The notes under the pieces: model-generated
The model's input: only the letters and a program-made list of their open reading frames with translations
The model's database searches: none
Told to the model about the DNA's origin: nothing
Shown here: positions 47,306 to 56,226 of the stretch, piece after piece
Layout of the letters: every line of letters begins with the position of its first letter
How positions within the stretch are numbered: the first letter of the stretch is position 1
Source of the DNA: Bacteroidales bacterium
Lineage (GTDB): Bacteria; Bacteroidota; Bacteroidia; Bacteroidales; UBA932
Assembly: GCA_017469425.1 (NCBI GenBank)
Contig: JAFUGJ010000015.1
Span: 1-64,000, forward strand
Length of the DNA: 64,000 nucleotides
Direction of reading: 5' to 3'
Position numbers and translations under genes: made by a program

Positions 47306-48028
47306 CTACAGCAGGAGTGCGGAGGCAATCAGCACGCCGACTGGCAGGATTTCAAGGCCGCAAAGATACAAAAATGTTCCCAATCCCGAACATTTAGAAG
47401 CCAAAAACTGATGTTCGCGCAAAAAAGACAACAGCCACAAAAGCCCCATTTCGACCCACATTATCAGGCAGATAAGTTCGTCGTCCGCCCGAAAAACCGT
47501 AAGCAGGCACACGCTGACGAGCATCAGCACGGAAAATACTACAAAATAATTGTAAAGCCCCTTGCGCACGGTGGTGCGGGATTCGTTGTCCATACGGGGA
47601 GGCCAGACCTTGAATATGATGCCGAATGCCAGAAGGCGCAGAAGTACGAATCCGACAAACACACCGGCAATTTCGGCAATGCGCAGCCAGGGTTCGCCCC
47701 GGGGCGCGAGGAAAGATGCAGGATAAAGACCATACCTGTCCACGGCAATGAGAAAAGGCACGGTCAGCATGCGTGCGCAATAGTTGCGTGAGCGGGCGAC
47801 GCTGAGGCTGTGCTCAATCTCCAGGTTGCCCCGGCGGCGGGAAATTGCTCCGGACACGGAAGGCATCAGCGCAAGGAGCTCCGGCAGGAGCAGGAGCATA
47901 AGCAGGGCCGCCCCCACGAGAAACCAGCCGTGTTCCGGAACCGATATCCACGAAAACGGCTTTTCAAGCACGGGAGCCTGTTCCGGCAGATGTAAAGTAC
48001 CGAGGTCCATTTGACGCGAAATTAACAT
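47306..48028 (-). CDS. DUF4271 integral membrane protein
   Basis: 240 residues with about six membrane helices and a soluble segment after the first. RTTVRKGLYNYFVVF and FLYLCGLEILPV fit the Bacteroidetes DUF4271 family, which sits next to hemD. Function unknown. The start at 48028 abuts the divergent lepA promoter; an ATG at 48010 (MDLGTLHL) is equally possible. Confidence 0.75.
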   Translation of the reverse strand: MLISRQMDLGTLHLPEQAPVLEKPFSWISVPEHGWFLVGAALLMLLLLPELLALMPSVSGAISRRRGNLEIEHSLSVARSRNYCARMLTVPFLIAVDRYGLYPASFLAPRGEPWLRIAEIAGVFVGFVLLRLLAFGIIFKVWPPRMDNESRTTVRKGLYNYFVVFSVLMLVSVCLLTVFRADDELICLIMWVEMGLLWLLSFLREHQFLASKCSGLGTFLYLCGLEILPVGVLIASALLL

Positions 48029-48035
48029 ATTTTTT

Positions 48036-48043
48036 TAACTTTG
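48036..48043 (+). promoter_or_regulatory. -7 box of lepA
   Basis: TAACTTTG, ending 7 nt before the first possible ATG (48051) and 13 nt before the preferred one (48057). Confidence 0.55.
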
Positions 48044-48056
48044 CAGGATTATGGAA

Positions 48057-49832
48057 ATGAAAAACATCCGCAACTTCTGCATCATCGCGCATATCGACCA
48101 CGGCAAGAGCACGCTTGCCGACCGCCTGCTCGAACTCACGAAGACCTTGAGCGAGCGCGACATGGAGGCACAGGTGCTCGACGACATGGATCTGGAGCGG
48201 GAGAAAGGCATCACCATCAAGAGCCACGCAATCCAGATGCAGTACAAGGGATATATCCTCAACCTCATCGACACTCCCGGCCATGTGGACTTCTCCTATG
48301 AGGTGTCGCGCTCCATCGCCTCCTGCGAAGGGGCCCTGCTGGTTGTGGACGCATCCCAGGGTGTGCAGGCACAGACAATCGCCAATCTCTACCAGGCAAT
48401 CGACCACGGGCTCGAAATCATCCCCATCCTCAACAAGATTGACATGGATTCCGCACAGCCCGAAGTGGTGGCCGACCAGATTGTCGACCTTATCGGATGC
48501 GAGCCCGAAGACATCTTCCGCATATCCGCACGCACCGGGGAAGGGGTGGCCCCCATCCTGGACGCCATCGTGGAAAAGATTCCCGCCCCCAAGGGCGACC
48601 CGGACGCTCCCCTTCAGGCCCTAATCTTCGACTCGGTTTTCAACCCCTTCCGCGGGGTCATCGCATATTTCAAAATCAAGAATGGCTCCATACGCAAAGG
48701 ACAGAAAGTCAAGTTCTTCAACACCGGAATGGACTACGACGCCGAAGAAATAGGCATCCTGCGCATGAAACTCGTACCCACTACGGAAGTGGGCTGCGGC
48801 GATGTGGGATATATCATTTCCGGCATCAAGAGCGCCGCAGAAGTGAAGGTAGGCGACACCATAACCTCCTTCGACAATCCCTGCAAGGAAGCCATCGCAG
48901 GATTCGAGGAAGTGAAGCCCATGGTGTTTGCGGGCATGTATCCCGTCCAGGCCGACAAGTTCGAGGAACTGCGCGCCGTACTCGAGAAATTCCAGCTGAA
49001 CGACGCTTCCTTCGTCTATGAGCCCGAAAGCTCCCTCGCGCTGGGAAGCGGTTTCCGCTGCGGATTCCTCGGACTGCTGCACCTCGAAATCGTGCAGGAA
49101 AGGCTGTTCCGCGAGTTCGACATGGATGTCATCACCACGGTGCCCAATGTATCGTACAAGGTTTACACCACCCAGGGCGAAGTGCTCGATGTGCACAATC
49201 CTTCCGGGCTTCCCGCCCCCACCATAATCGACCACATCGAAGAGCCTTTCATCCGGGCGCAGATTATCTCCAAAGCGGAATTTTTCGGCCCCGTGATGAA
49301 ACTGTGCCTCGACAAGCGCGGCACCCTCGTGAGCCAGCACTACATCACTTCCGACCGCGTGGAACTCAACTACGACATGCCCCTGTCCGAGATAGTCTTC
49401 GACTTCTACGACAAGCTCAAAAGCATCTCCAAGGGCTACGCTTCCTTCGACTATCACATTACCGGATACCGCACCGCACGCCTGGTCAAGCTGGACATCC
49501 TTCTCAACGGAGAGCCTGCCGACGCACTCTCCACCCTGATTCACGAAGACAACGCCTACGACTTCGGGCGCAAGATGTGCGTTAAGCTCAAGGACCTCAT
49601 CCCGCGCCAGCAGTTCGACATCCCCGTACAGGCCGCGATAGGGGCCAAAATCATCGCCCGCGAAACGGTGAAGCAGCTGCGCAAGGATGTGACTGCCAAA
49701 TGCTACGGCGGCGATGTGACCCGAAAGAGAAAACTTCTCGAAAAGCAGAAGGAAGGAAAGAAGCGCATGCGCCAGATAGGCAAGGTGCAGGTGCCGCAGA
49801 GCGCATTCATGGCTGTACTTAAATTGGATTAA
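48057..49832 (+). CDS. lepA: Elongation factor 4
   Basis: Ribosomal back-translocase GTPase. 591 residues. P-loop [16 protein letters not shown], switch [28 protein letters not shown], LepA-specific C-terminal region with [19 protein letters not shown] and [17 protein letters not shown]. Start at 48057 ([12 protein letters not shown]) matches the family N-terminus; 48051 adds two residues. Confidence 0.96.
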   Translation: MKNIRNFCIIAHIDHGKSTLADRLLELTKTLSERDMEAQVLDDMDLEREKGITIKSHAIQMQYKGYILNLIDTPGHVDFSYEVSRSIASCEGALLVVDASQGVQAQTIANLYQAIDHGLEIIPILNKIDMDSAQPEVVADQIVDLIGCEPEDIFRISARTGEGVAPILDAIVEKIPAPKGDPDAPLQALIFDSVFNPFRGVIAYFKIKNGSIRKGQKVKFFNTGMDYDAEEIGILRMKLVPTTEVGCGDVGYIISGIKSAAEVKVGDTITSFDNPCKEAIAGFEEVKPMVFAGMYPVQADKFEELRAVLEKFQLNDASFVYEPESSLALGSGFRCGFLGLLHLEIVQERLFREFDMDVITTVPNVSYKVYTTQGEVLDVHNPSGLPAPTIIDHIEEPFIRAQIISKAEFFGPVMKLCLDKRGTLVSQHYITSDRVELNYDMPLSEIVFDFYDKLKSISKGYASFDYHITGYRTARLVKLDILLNGEPADALSTLIHEDNAYDFGRKMCVKLKDLIPRQQFDIPVQAAIGAKIIARETVKQLRKDVTAKCYGGDVTRKRKLLEKQKEGKKRMRQIGKVQVPQSAFMAVLKLD

Positions 49833-49834
49833 CT

Positions 49835-50044
49835 ATGCATAATTTACTTATCTTCAACTTCGGCACCCCCGAAATCATCCTCATCGCCCTCGTGGTGCTC
49901 CTGCTTTTCGGAGGACGCAAGATTCCCGAACTGATGAAGGGGCTCGGCAAGGGCGTGCGCAGTTTCAAGGAAGGCGTGAACGATATCCAGAAAGATATTG
50001 ACAGGCTCGACTCGAAGCCGGAAGACAAAGCCGACGAACAGTAG
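49835..50044 (+). CDS. tatA: Sec-independent translocase TatA
   Basis: 69 residues: one N-terminal helix ([15 protein letters not shown]), the FGGRKIPEL hinge, an amphipathic helix ([15 protein letters not shown]) and an acidic tail. Two bases after lepA and 13 bp before tatC. No tatB is seen; TatA probably does both jobs, as in other Bacteroidetes. Confidence 0.93.
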   Translation: MHNLLIFNFGTPEIILIALVVLLLFGGRKIPELMKGLGKGVRSFKEGVNDIQKDIDRLDSKPEDKADEQ

Positions 50045-50057
50045 CAGGCCGTCCGGT

Positions 50058-50822
50058 ATGGAGGAGATGTCGTTCTGGGACCACCTCGAAGAACTGAGGT
50101 GGTGCATTTTCCGGATGCTCATTGCCCTGGCAGTGGCATTCGCGGGGGTGTTCATTGCTCTCCCCCACATCTTCGACGACTGGATACTCGGCGCTTCCAA
50201 AGCGGATTTCTTTGCATACAAATGGATAGGGCTCGTACTTGGGCCCGGCGAGGATGTTCCCATCATCAACATAAATGTCGCCTCGCAGTTCCTCACGCAC
50301 ATGAGCGTGGCAATGTGGCTGTCGCTGCTTGTGGTATTCCCCTTCATGGTTTACCAGCTGTGGGTCTTTGTCAAGCCCGCGCTTTACCCCGGCGAAATAA
50401 AGGGCGTGCGCATGGCATTCGGCGGAAGCACCCTGCTGTTTTATCTCGGATGCGCCCTGTCCTATGTGCTCATCTTCCCCATCACCTTCAGGTTCCTCAC
50501 GCAGTACCGGCTGGGTGGTGAAATCACCAACACCATCTCCCTGAACTCATACATGTCGATATTCCTTACCATGACTTTCATCATGGGAGTGGTATTCGAA
50601 CTGCCCGTGCTCGCATGGCTGCTCGGCAAACTGGGCATAGTCAACAAGGGCATGCTCCGGGGCTGGCGCCGCTATGCAGTGGTGGTGCTGCTGGTTCTCG
50701 CTGCTGCCATCACCCCCACCGGCGACCCTTTCACCCTGCTGGTCGTATTCCTGCCGCTGTACCTGCTGTACGAACTATCAATCGTGCTGGTTCCACGCAG
50801 CAGTCAAATAGTTGATTCATAA
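50058..50822 (+). CDS. tatC: Sec-independent translocase TatC
   Basis: 254 residues, six helices. EEMSFWDHLEELRWCIFR is the conserved twin-arginine signal-binding N-terminus; LPVLAWLLGKLGIV and AAITPTGDPF are family motifs. The open frame starts earlier but 50058 gives the normal N-terminus. Its stop codon directly abuts palindromic repeat copy 3. Confidence 0.95.
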   Translation: MEEMSFWDHLEELRWCIFRMLIALAVAFAGVFIALPHIFDDWILGASKADFFAYKWIGLVLGPGEDVPIININVASQFLTHMSVAMWLSLLVVFPFMVYQLWVFVKPALYPGEIKGVRMAFGGSTLLFYLGCALSYVLIFPITFRFLTQYRLGGEITNTISLNSYMSIFLTMTFIMGVVFELPVLAWLLGKLGIVNKGMLRGWRRYAVVVLLVLAAAITPTGDPFTLLVVFLPLYLLYELSIVLVPRSSQIVDS

Positions 50823-50824
50823 TA

Positions 50825-50910
50825 TTTTACCGGAAAACAAATCGGTCATTTTCAGCGATTTGTTTTCCAGGAAGTCATTGATATGAAGAGAGTTAAGTGC
50901 AGCACCATAA
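50825..50910 (+). repeat. Dispersed palindromic repeat, copy 3
   Basis: Arms GGAAAACAAATCG (50832-50844) and CGATTTGTTTTCC (50856-50868), 11-base loop, flanked on the left by TTTTACC. The tail (GAGAGTTAAGTGCAGCACC) is the most diverged of the three and contains the ATG at 50883 proposed for menA. The element fills the whole space between tatC and menA. Confidence 0.8.
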
Positions 50911-51770
50911 AAGCTGCAATAAAATCGATGAGGCTGCGGACGCTGCCGCTGAGCCTGGCGGGGGTGCTGCTGGGTGCGAAACTGGCGTGGAAGACATGGC
51001 AGGTGAATCCGTGGGTGATTCTGCTGCTGGCGCTTACTACGGTGTGCCTGCAGATACTTTCGAACCTCAGCAACGAGTTGGGAGATGTGCTGCACGGCAC
51101 CGATGGCGACGACAGGCAAGGGCCGGAGTACGGATTGAATTCCGGGCAACTGACCATTCGGCAGATGAAGATGCTGATAGGAGGATTCGTGCTGCTGTGC
51201 TGCGGATTCGGTGCGACGATGATTTGGGTCTCGTATGGCACGCTGCTGTGCCTGCCTGCAATTCTTCTTCTGCTTCTCGGTGCGGGAGCTATAACTGCGG
51301 CGATGCGATATACGCTCGGAAAGAATCCCTACGGATACAGGGCGATGGGAGATTTCTGGGTATTCGTATTTTTCGGCCTCGTGAGCGTGATGGGAGCCTA
51401 TTTCGTGTGCTCACATACTATCGACGACCCGGCCCTTGTCCTGCCCGCTGCGGGAATAGGATTTTTCAGCATCGGTGTACTGAATGTCAATAATATACGC
51501 GACATGAAAACCGATGCCCCCAACAGGGTGACGGTTGCAATCAAGCTCGGTGCCCGCAATGCCCGTATCTACCATACTATTCTTGTTTTGCTCGGATGGG
51601 CTGCCCTGATTGCGTTCGCGCTGATGCGTCACGGCAGCTGGTATTTCCTGCTGACACTGCCGCTGTTCGCGATTCATCTTGCCGGAGTGTGGAAGCATAC
51701 CGGGCGGGAGCTTGACAGGTATCTGCCGATGCTGGTGCTGAGCACTTTCGTGCTTGCACTCCTTTATTAG
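50883..51770 (+). CDS. menA: 1,4-dihydroxy-2-naphthoate polyprenyltransferase
   Basis: Joins the polyprenyl chain to DHNA in menaquinone synthesis. 295 residues, UbiA fold with eight to nine helices. Prenyl-diphosphate/Mg-binding motif SNLSNELGDVLHGTDGDD and the second motif NNIRDMKTDAPN. The first 9-10 residues lie in a dispersed repeat; conserved sequence begins near MRLRTLPLSLAG, whose ATG at 50928 is an alternative start. Convergent stop shared with the SUI1 gene. Confidence 0.9.
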   Translation: MKRVKCSTIKAAIKSMRLRTLPLSLAGVLLGAKLAWKTWQVNPWVILLLALTTVCLQILSNLSNELGDVLHGTDGDDRQGPEYGLNSGQLTIRQMKMLIGGFVLLCCGFGATMIWVSYGTLLCLPAILLLLLGAGAITAAMRYTLGKNPYGYRAMGDFWVFVFFGLVSVMGAYFVCSHTIDDPALVLPAAGIGFFSIGVLNVNNIRDMKTDAPNRVTVAIKLGARNARIYHTILVLLGWAALIAFALMRHGSWYFLLTLPLFAIHLAGVWKHTGRELDRYLPMLVLSTFVLALLY

Positions 51771-52111
51771 TTTCCCCTTTTTGCGTTGTAGCCCATGCCC
51801 AGAAGGAGCGTGGTGACTTTGTCGCGCAGGTCGCCCTGGATGGTGATTTCGCCATCCTTGGCAGTGCCGCCCACGCCGCATTTGGTCTTAAGAGTCTTTG
51901 CGAGGGATGAAAGGTCGCCGGAAGTGCCCACGAATCCTTTCACGAGCGTAACCTGTTTGCCTGCACGCTGGCGGCGATCGATGCTTACGACAAGGCGCTG
52001 CCTTGCAGGCGGAAGGGTTTCGGCTTCGGCCTCGGTTTCGGTAGTATATTCAAAATCCGGGTTGGTGGAATAGACCACACCCAGCCTGCTTTTCCAATCG
52101 TTGTCTTTCAT
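51767..52111 (-). CDS. yciH: SUI1/eIF1-like translation factor (YciH type)
   Basis: 114 residues. SUI1 core: VSIDRRQRAGKQVTLVKGF, CGVGGTAKDGEITIQGD, LLGMGYNAKRGN. Bacterial YciH-type proteins affect start-codon fidelity. A longer open frame continues upstream through a palindrome, but the ATG at 52111 (MKDNDWKSRLG) fits the family. The palindrome at 52130-52214 lies 19 bp upstream, in its leader. Confidence 0.88.
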   Translation of the reverse strand: MKDNDWKSRLGVVYSTNPDFEYTTETEAEAETLPPARQRLVVSIDRRQRAGKQVTLVKGFVGTSGDLSSLAKTLKTKCGVGGTAKDGEITIQGDLRDKVTTLLLGMGYNAKRGN

Positions 52112-52129
52112 AATAAATAGTGATGTTCG

Positions 52130-52214
52130 TACAAAGTAGTTGTTCTTTTTTGCGACCATTTTCCCGGCAGGGTCGCGCAAGCGACAGGGAGCCAAAAAGA
52201 ACAATCACTTTGTA
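52130..52214. repeat. Large imperfect palindrome between yciH and menG
   Basis: Left arm about 24 bp starting TACAAAGTAGTTGTTC, right arm the near-complement ending GAACAATCACTTTGTA (three mismatches). The 37-bp centre holds a small hairpin GTCGC-GCAA-GCGAC. The right arm includes the menG stop codon. Both strands are open through it (reading AKKNN plus FVRT or FVPI). Sequence is unrelated to the three-copy repeat. Coordinates are good to about one base. Confidence 0.7.
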
Positions 52215-52888
52215 CCTATATACATTCTGCATATTCCGAAAGTAAGGGCCCGGTGGCGCACTTCGGAAAAGCCAGCCTCGCGCATGGTTGCAAGCCATTC
52301 CTTTTTTCCGGGAAAGGCCAGCACCGAAGCAGGCAGATACCTGTATGCCTCGGCATTGCCGGACATCCGTCTGCCTATAAAAGGCATTATTCTGGTAAAA
52401 TACCATTTATATATTTTACGCAGCGGCGAAAATGCCGGCACGCCAAGTTCAAGCATGACGAACTTTCCGCCGGGACGGAGCACACGGAAAATCTCACGCA
52501 GGCATGCGGGCCTGTCCTCGAAATTGCGCACTCCGAAGGCAACGGTCACATTGTCGAAACTGCCCTCGGGAAAATCAAGCGCCGCACAGTCGCCAAGCCG
52601 GGCGGAGATGCTTTTCTCCAGCCTCTCCCCGGCAACCTTTTCGCGCATCAGTTCCAGCATCTTTTCCGAAATGTCGATTCCGGTTACCGCACAATGGCGC
52701 CTCCGGGCGATGGTAATGGCAAAATCCCCCGTGCCGCAAGCCACATCAAGGACCTGCGGACCGTCGATATGGCGGAGGGCGGCACGGCGCCACACCTTGT
52801 CTATTCCAAGCGAGGTGAGATGATTGAAAGCATCATATTGAGGGGCGATGCTGTCGAACATTTCCGCTATTTTTTCTTTTTTCGGCAT
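52205..52888 (-). CDS. menG: Demethylmenaquinone methyltransferase
   Basis: Final C-methylation in menaquinone synthesis. 227 residues. UbiE/MenG signatures FDSIAPQYDAFNHLTSLGID, VLDVACGTGDFAI and FGVRNFEDRPACLREI and RVLRPGGKFVMLE. ATG at 52888 preferred over the TTG before it. A TATATTTG box on the minus strand lies at 52908-52915. Located between menA/yciH and a divergent esterase-like gene. Confidence 0.93.
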   Translation of the reverse strand: MPKKEKIAEMFDSIAPQYDAFNHLTSLGIDKVWRRAALRHIDGPQVLDVACGTGDFAITIARRRHCAVTGIDISEKMLELMREKVAGERLEKSISARLGDCAALDFPEGSFDNVTVAFGVRNFEDRPACLREIFRVLRPGGKFVMLELGVPAFSPLRKIYKWYFTRIMPFIGRRMSGNAEAYRYLPASVLAFPGKKEWLATMREAGFSEVRHRALTFGICRMYIGTK

Positions 52889-52907
52889 CAAATTGCTAAC
52901 TTTACTG

Positions 52908-52915
52908 CAAATATA
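52908..52915 (-). promoter_or_regulatory. -7 box of menG
   Basis: TATATTTG on the minus strand, 19 nt before the ATG. A weaker plus-strand box, TAACTTTA at 52897-52904, for the divergent gene lies inside the menG leader, so the two promoters overlap back to back. Confidence 0.5.
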
Positions 52916-52929
52916 GAAAATAACACTTT

Positions 52930-53826
52930 ATGAAACGATTTTTCGTAGCCTTTACCGGTCTGCTGCTTGCCATCGGCCTCTGCACAGCACAGTCCAAGTA
53001 TCCCAACCACCCCCTCCCCAGCAATCCCGACACCCTGCGCATCCTCGCCATCGGCAACAGTTTTTCCGACGATGCCACCGAATACCTTCCCGGCCTGCTG
53101 GAAGCCGCAGGCATCCACAATGTAATACTCGGACGGCTCTACATCGGGGGCTGCACCCTTGAAAGGCACTGCAAGGAATACGAAACCAACGGGCATGAAT
53201 ATGTTTACCTGAAATCGGTGAACAACAAGTGGAAAACAATCAAGCGTTACCAGCAAGGGCACTTCATGGACGGCCTGGGCGACGAACCATGGGATATAAT
53301 CACCATGCAGCAGGGCTCTCCCAAAAGCGGACGCTGGGACAGCTACGACCCCTGGCTCGGAAAGCTCATCGAAATAGTACGGAAGGAGTGCAGCAACCCC
53401 GACGCCGCAATAGTCTGGCACCAGACATGGGCTTATTCCCACACCTACACCAACCGCAGTTTCGCAAACTACGCATACGACCAGCAATACATGTTCGACA
53501 GCATCCAGCTCTGCGTTGACAAGGCCCGCAAAGAATACGGCATCGACATCGTGATTCCCTCCGGACCCGCCGTTCAGATGCTGCGCAAGACCTGGCTAAA
53601 CACCGACAAGGACCTCACCCGCGACGGCTTCCACATGTCGTTCCGCGAGGGCCGCTATGCCACGGCCTGCGTGTGGTTCGAAACCCTCATCCGCCCCACT
53701 CTCGGCGTGAGCGTCAAGGGCAATGCCTTCCGCAATGCAGGCACCGAAAACGAGGTGACCGACAAGGAAGCGAAGCTGATGCAGAAGATTGCCGTAAAGG
53801 CAGCGGGCAAGGCAAATTCAAAGTAA
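52930..53826 (+). CDS. DUF4886 SGNH-hydrolase-like exported protein
   Basis: 298 residues with a signal peptide (cleavage after LCTAQ or nearby). ILAIGNSFSDDATEYLPGL corresponds to the GDS block with the nucleophile Ser, and LTRDGFHMS supplies the Asp-x-x-His of block V, so the SGNH triad is plausibly intact. DUF4886 members sit in Bacteroidetes glycan loci and are thought to be carbohydrate esterases; the substrate is unknown and no glycan genes adjoin it here. Confidence 0.75.
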   Translation: MKRFFVAFTGLLLAIGLCTAQSKYPNHPLPSNPDTLRILAIGNSFSDDATEYLPGLLEAAGIHNVILGRLYIGGCTLERHCKEYETNGHEYVYLKSVNNKWKTIKRYQQGHFMDGLGDEPWDIITMQQGSPKSGRWDSYDPWLGKLIEIVRKECSNPDAAIVWHQTWAYSHTYTNRSFANYAYDQQYMFDSIQLCVDKARKEYGIDIVIPSGPAVQMLRKTWLNTDKDLTRDGFHMSFREGRYATACVWFETLIRPTLGVSVKGNAFRNAGTENEVTDKEAKLMQKIAVKAAGKANSK

Positions 53827-53834
53827 AAACTTAC

Positions 53835-53842
53835 TATCTTTG
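53835..53842 (+). promoter_or_regulatory. -7 box of the transketolase operon
   Basis: TATCTTTG, 6 nt before the ATG at 53849. Confidence 0.6.
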
Positions 53843-53848
53843 CAAGAT

Positions 53849-54688
53849 ATGAAAAAGACCATTCAGGAACTTACCGACATCGCCTCCCAGGTCCGCCGCG
53901 ACATCGTGCGGATGGTAACGGCCGCAAAATCCGGCCATCCCGGAGGCTCCATGAGCAGTACCGACATCCTTACTGCCCTTTATTTCAACGAAATGGAACA
54001 AGACCCGGCCACCTGGACCCGCGACGCAAAGGGCCAGGACGCCTTCATCCTCTCCGCAGGACACCTTGCTCCCGTTTATTATTCCGTCCTCGCCCGTGCA
54101 GGCTATTTCGACCCCAAGGAAATGGGCACCCTGCGCAAATTCGGCAGCAACCTCCAGGGGCATCCCACAGTCGGCCACATCAACGGCATCTTCCAGCCCT
54201 CCGGCTCTCTCGGACAGGGCCTTTCCGCCGCTGCCGGCATAGCCCTCGGAAAGAAACTTAGCGGCGACGGCCACCGTGCCTTCGTCCTTTGCGGCGACGG
54301 CGAAAGCGAAGAAGGACAGATTTGGGAAGCGGCCATGTTCGCCCTTCACCACAAGCTCGACAATCTCGTAGCCATCACCGACTGGAACGGCATGCAGATT
54401 GACGGCCCCATCGAAACCGTAAGCGGCATCCAGGAGCTCAACGAAAAGTGGCTTGCCTTCGGATGGGATGTCATCGTTGCCGACGGGCACGACTTCGAAT
54501 CCATACTCGGAGCATTCGAACTCGCCCGCAAGAAAGACGACAAACCCAAGATGATACTCTTCAAGACCGAGATGGGTCACGGAGTCGATTTCATGGCAGG
54601 CAGCCACACATGGCATGGCAAGGCACCCAGCGAAGAGCAGTGCGGCGAAGCCCTCAAACAACTCAAAGAAACCTTAGGAGACTATTGA
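53849..54688 (+). CDS. tktN: Transketolase, N-terminal (thiamine diphosphate) subunit
   Basis: 279 residues. GHPGGSMSSTDILTALYF and the TPP/Mg motif GDGESEEGQIWEA followed by NLVAITDWNG. Two-subunit transketolase as in archaea and many anaerobes. Start at ATG 53849; three codons upstream a TTG is part of the promoter box. Connects xylulose 5-phosphate, made by XylA/XylB, to glycolysis. One base before the C-terminal subunit. Confidence 0.93.
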   Translation: MKKTIQELTDIASQVRRDIVRMVTAAKSGHPGGSMSSTDILTALYFNEMEQDPATWTRDAKGQDAFILSAGHLAPVYYSVLARAGYFDPKEMGTLRKFGSNLQGHPTVGHINGIFQPSGSLGQGLSAAAGIALGKKLSGDGHRAFVLCGDGESEEGQIWEAAMFALHHKLDNLVAITDWNGMQIDGPIETVSGIQELNEKWLAFGWDVIVADGHDFESILGAFELARKKDDKPKMILFKTEMGHGVDFMAGSHTWHGKAPSEEQCGEALKQLKETLGDY

Positions 54689-54689
54689 T

Positions 54690-55643
54690 ATGAAAAAATA
54701 TACTGTTACCGGAAAGAAGGATACCCGCAGCGGATTCGGAGCCGGACTGGTGATTGCCGGACGCGAAAATCCCGATGTGGTTGCCCTTGCAGCCGACCTC
54801 AAAGGCTCGCTCAAGATGGATGCCTTTGCAGCCGAATTCCCCGAAAGATTCATTGAGTGCGGCATTGCCGAAGCCAATATGGTAGGCGTTGCGGCAGGTC
54901 TCGCCCTCACCGGAAAAGTGCCTTTCTGCGGTTCGTTCGCAGAATTCATCACCGGCCGCGTGTACGACCAGATCCGTCAGGAAGTTTCCTATGGCAATAC
55001 CAATGTGAAGCTAGCTTCTTCGCATGCAGGCATCACCCTCGGAGAGGACGGAGCCACCCACCAGACCATGGAGGACATAGCACTCATGCGCGCCCTTCCC
55101 AACCTTACCGTGCTAGTTCCCTGTGACTACAACCAGACCGTGCAGGCCACCATCGCCGCAGCCCACCATCAGGGTCCGGTATATCTTCGTTTCGGCCGCC
55201 CTTCGGTTCCCATCTTCACCGACCCCGACGAGCCATTCGAAATCGGCAAGATTTATAACCTGAATCCCGGCAGCGATGTCACCATCATCAGCGCGGGGCA
55301 TCTCGTTTGGGAAGCCCTCCAGGCTGCCGAAGCCCTCGAAGCCGAAGGAATCAGCGCCGAAGTGCTGAATGTCGCAACTGTGAAGCCTCTCGACACCGCC
55401 ACCCTTCTCGCATCGGTAGGAAAGACCGGGGCCGCAGTCGTTGCCGAAGAGCACAATGTTGCCGGAGGAATAGGTGAAGCCGTTGCAGGCGTGCTCGCAG
55501 CCAATGCTCCCGCGCCAGTCGAGTTCATCAACGGAGGCGACCGTTTCGGACAGAGCGGCACCCCTGCCGAACTCATGGCGGCATACGGCCTTGATGCAGC
55601 GCACATTGCCGAAGCAGCCAAGAAGGCCATCGCCCGCAAATAG
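54690..55643 (+). CDS. tktC: Transketolase, C-terminal (pyrimidine-binding) subunit
   Basis: 317 residues. PYR domain with RFIECGIAEANMVGVAAGLA (the conserved Glu that activates TPP lies in ECGIAE), HAGITLGEDGATHQTMED, and C-terminal transketolase domain with VAEEHNVAGGIGEAV and DRFGQSGTPAELM. Forms the active enzyme with the preceding gene product. Followed by a hairpin at 55647-55666. Confidence 0.93.
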   Translation: MKKYTVTGKKDTRSGFGAGLVIAGRENPDVVALAADLKGSLKMDAFAAEFPERFIECGIAEANMVGVAAGLALTGKVPFCGSFAEFITGRVYDQIRQEVSYGNTNVKLASSHAGITLGEDGATHQTMEDIALMRALPNLTVLVPCDYNQTVQATIAAAHHQGPVYLRFGRPSVPIFTDPDEPFEIGKIYNLNPGSDVTIISAGHLVWEALQAAEALEAEGISAEVLNVATVKPLDTATLLASVGKTGAAVVAEEHNVAGGIGEAVAGVLAANAPAPVEFINGGDRFGQSGTPAELMAAYGLDAAHIAEAAKKAIARK

Positions 55644-55646
55644 CTT

Positions 55647-55666
55647 GGAACGGTTTTTGCCGTTCC
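55647..55666 (+). other. Hairpin after the transketolase genes
   Basis: GGAACGG, TTTTTG, CCGTTCC: a 7-bp stem four bases after the stop codon, without a following T-run. A weak terminator or mRNA-end stabiliser between tktC and the sigma factor gene. Confidence 0.5.
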
Positions 55667-55691
55667 GGTGATTCGACAAAGTCGGAATATC

Positions 55692-56192
55692 ATGGACAGC
55701 AAAGACTTCAATGCAATTGTCGGGCAGTACAGCGAGCCGCTGTATTGGCATATCCGCAACATAGTCGGTTCCCACGAAGATTCCGACGACATCCTGCAGG
55801 AAACATTTGTAAAAGTTTGGAAGGCCCTCCCCTCGTTCAGGGGAGAGTCTTCCGTTTCTACATGGCTCTGGCGCATCGCTACCAACGAAGCTCTGAGTTT
55901 CATGCGCTGGCGTAAAGTGCGGGCGGCGCTGAGTTTCAAGAGCATTGATGCCGAAACCGAAAAAACAGTCGATGCAGACCCGTATTTCAATGGCGACACC
56001 GCACAGCGCAAGCTGGCAAAAGCCATATTGAAACTGCCCGACAAGCAGAGGGCGGTATTCTGCATGCGATATTTTGAGGACCTCCCCTACGAGCAAATCG
56101 CCCTGATTACAGGCACAAGCGTAGGGGCCTTAAAAGCCTCATACCACTTGGCGCAGGAGAAAATCAAGAAAGAAATCGAAACCTCAGATTAA
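55692..56192 (+). CDS. ECF-family sigma factor
   Basis: 166 residues. Sigma region 2 with DSDDILQETFVKVWKAL and TWLWRIATNEAL, sigma region 4 with VFCMRYFEDLPYEQIALITG and the recognition helix SVGALKASYHLAQEKI. Start at ATG 55692 (MDSKDFNAIV). Followed by a small one-helix membrane protein and a Spy-like protein, an arrangement typical of envelope-stress sigma operons. Target promoters not identified. Confidence 0.92.
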   Translation: MDSKDFNAIVGQYSEPLYWHIRNIVGSHEDSDDILQETFVKVWKALPSFRGESSVSTWLWRIATNEALSFMRWRKVRAALSFKSIDAETEKTVDADPYFNGDTAQRKLAKAILKLPDKQRAVFCMRYFEDLPYEQIALITGTSVGALKASYHLAQEKIKKEIETSD

Positions 56193-56226
56193 ACCTATTT
56201 ACCAAATCCTCATCTAACAAATCGGT

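Noticed and set aside
50817-51149. A small minus-strand gene ending DLFSGKIL through repeat copy 3
   Set aside because: It runs antisense to menA for most of its length and has no conserved domain. The peptide similarity among copies is expected from the shared DNA repeat.
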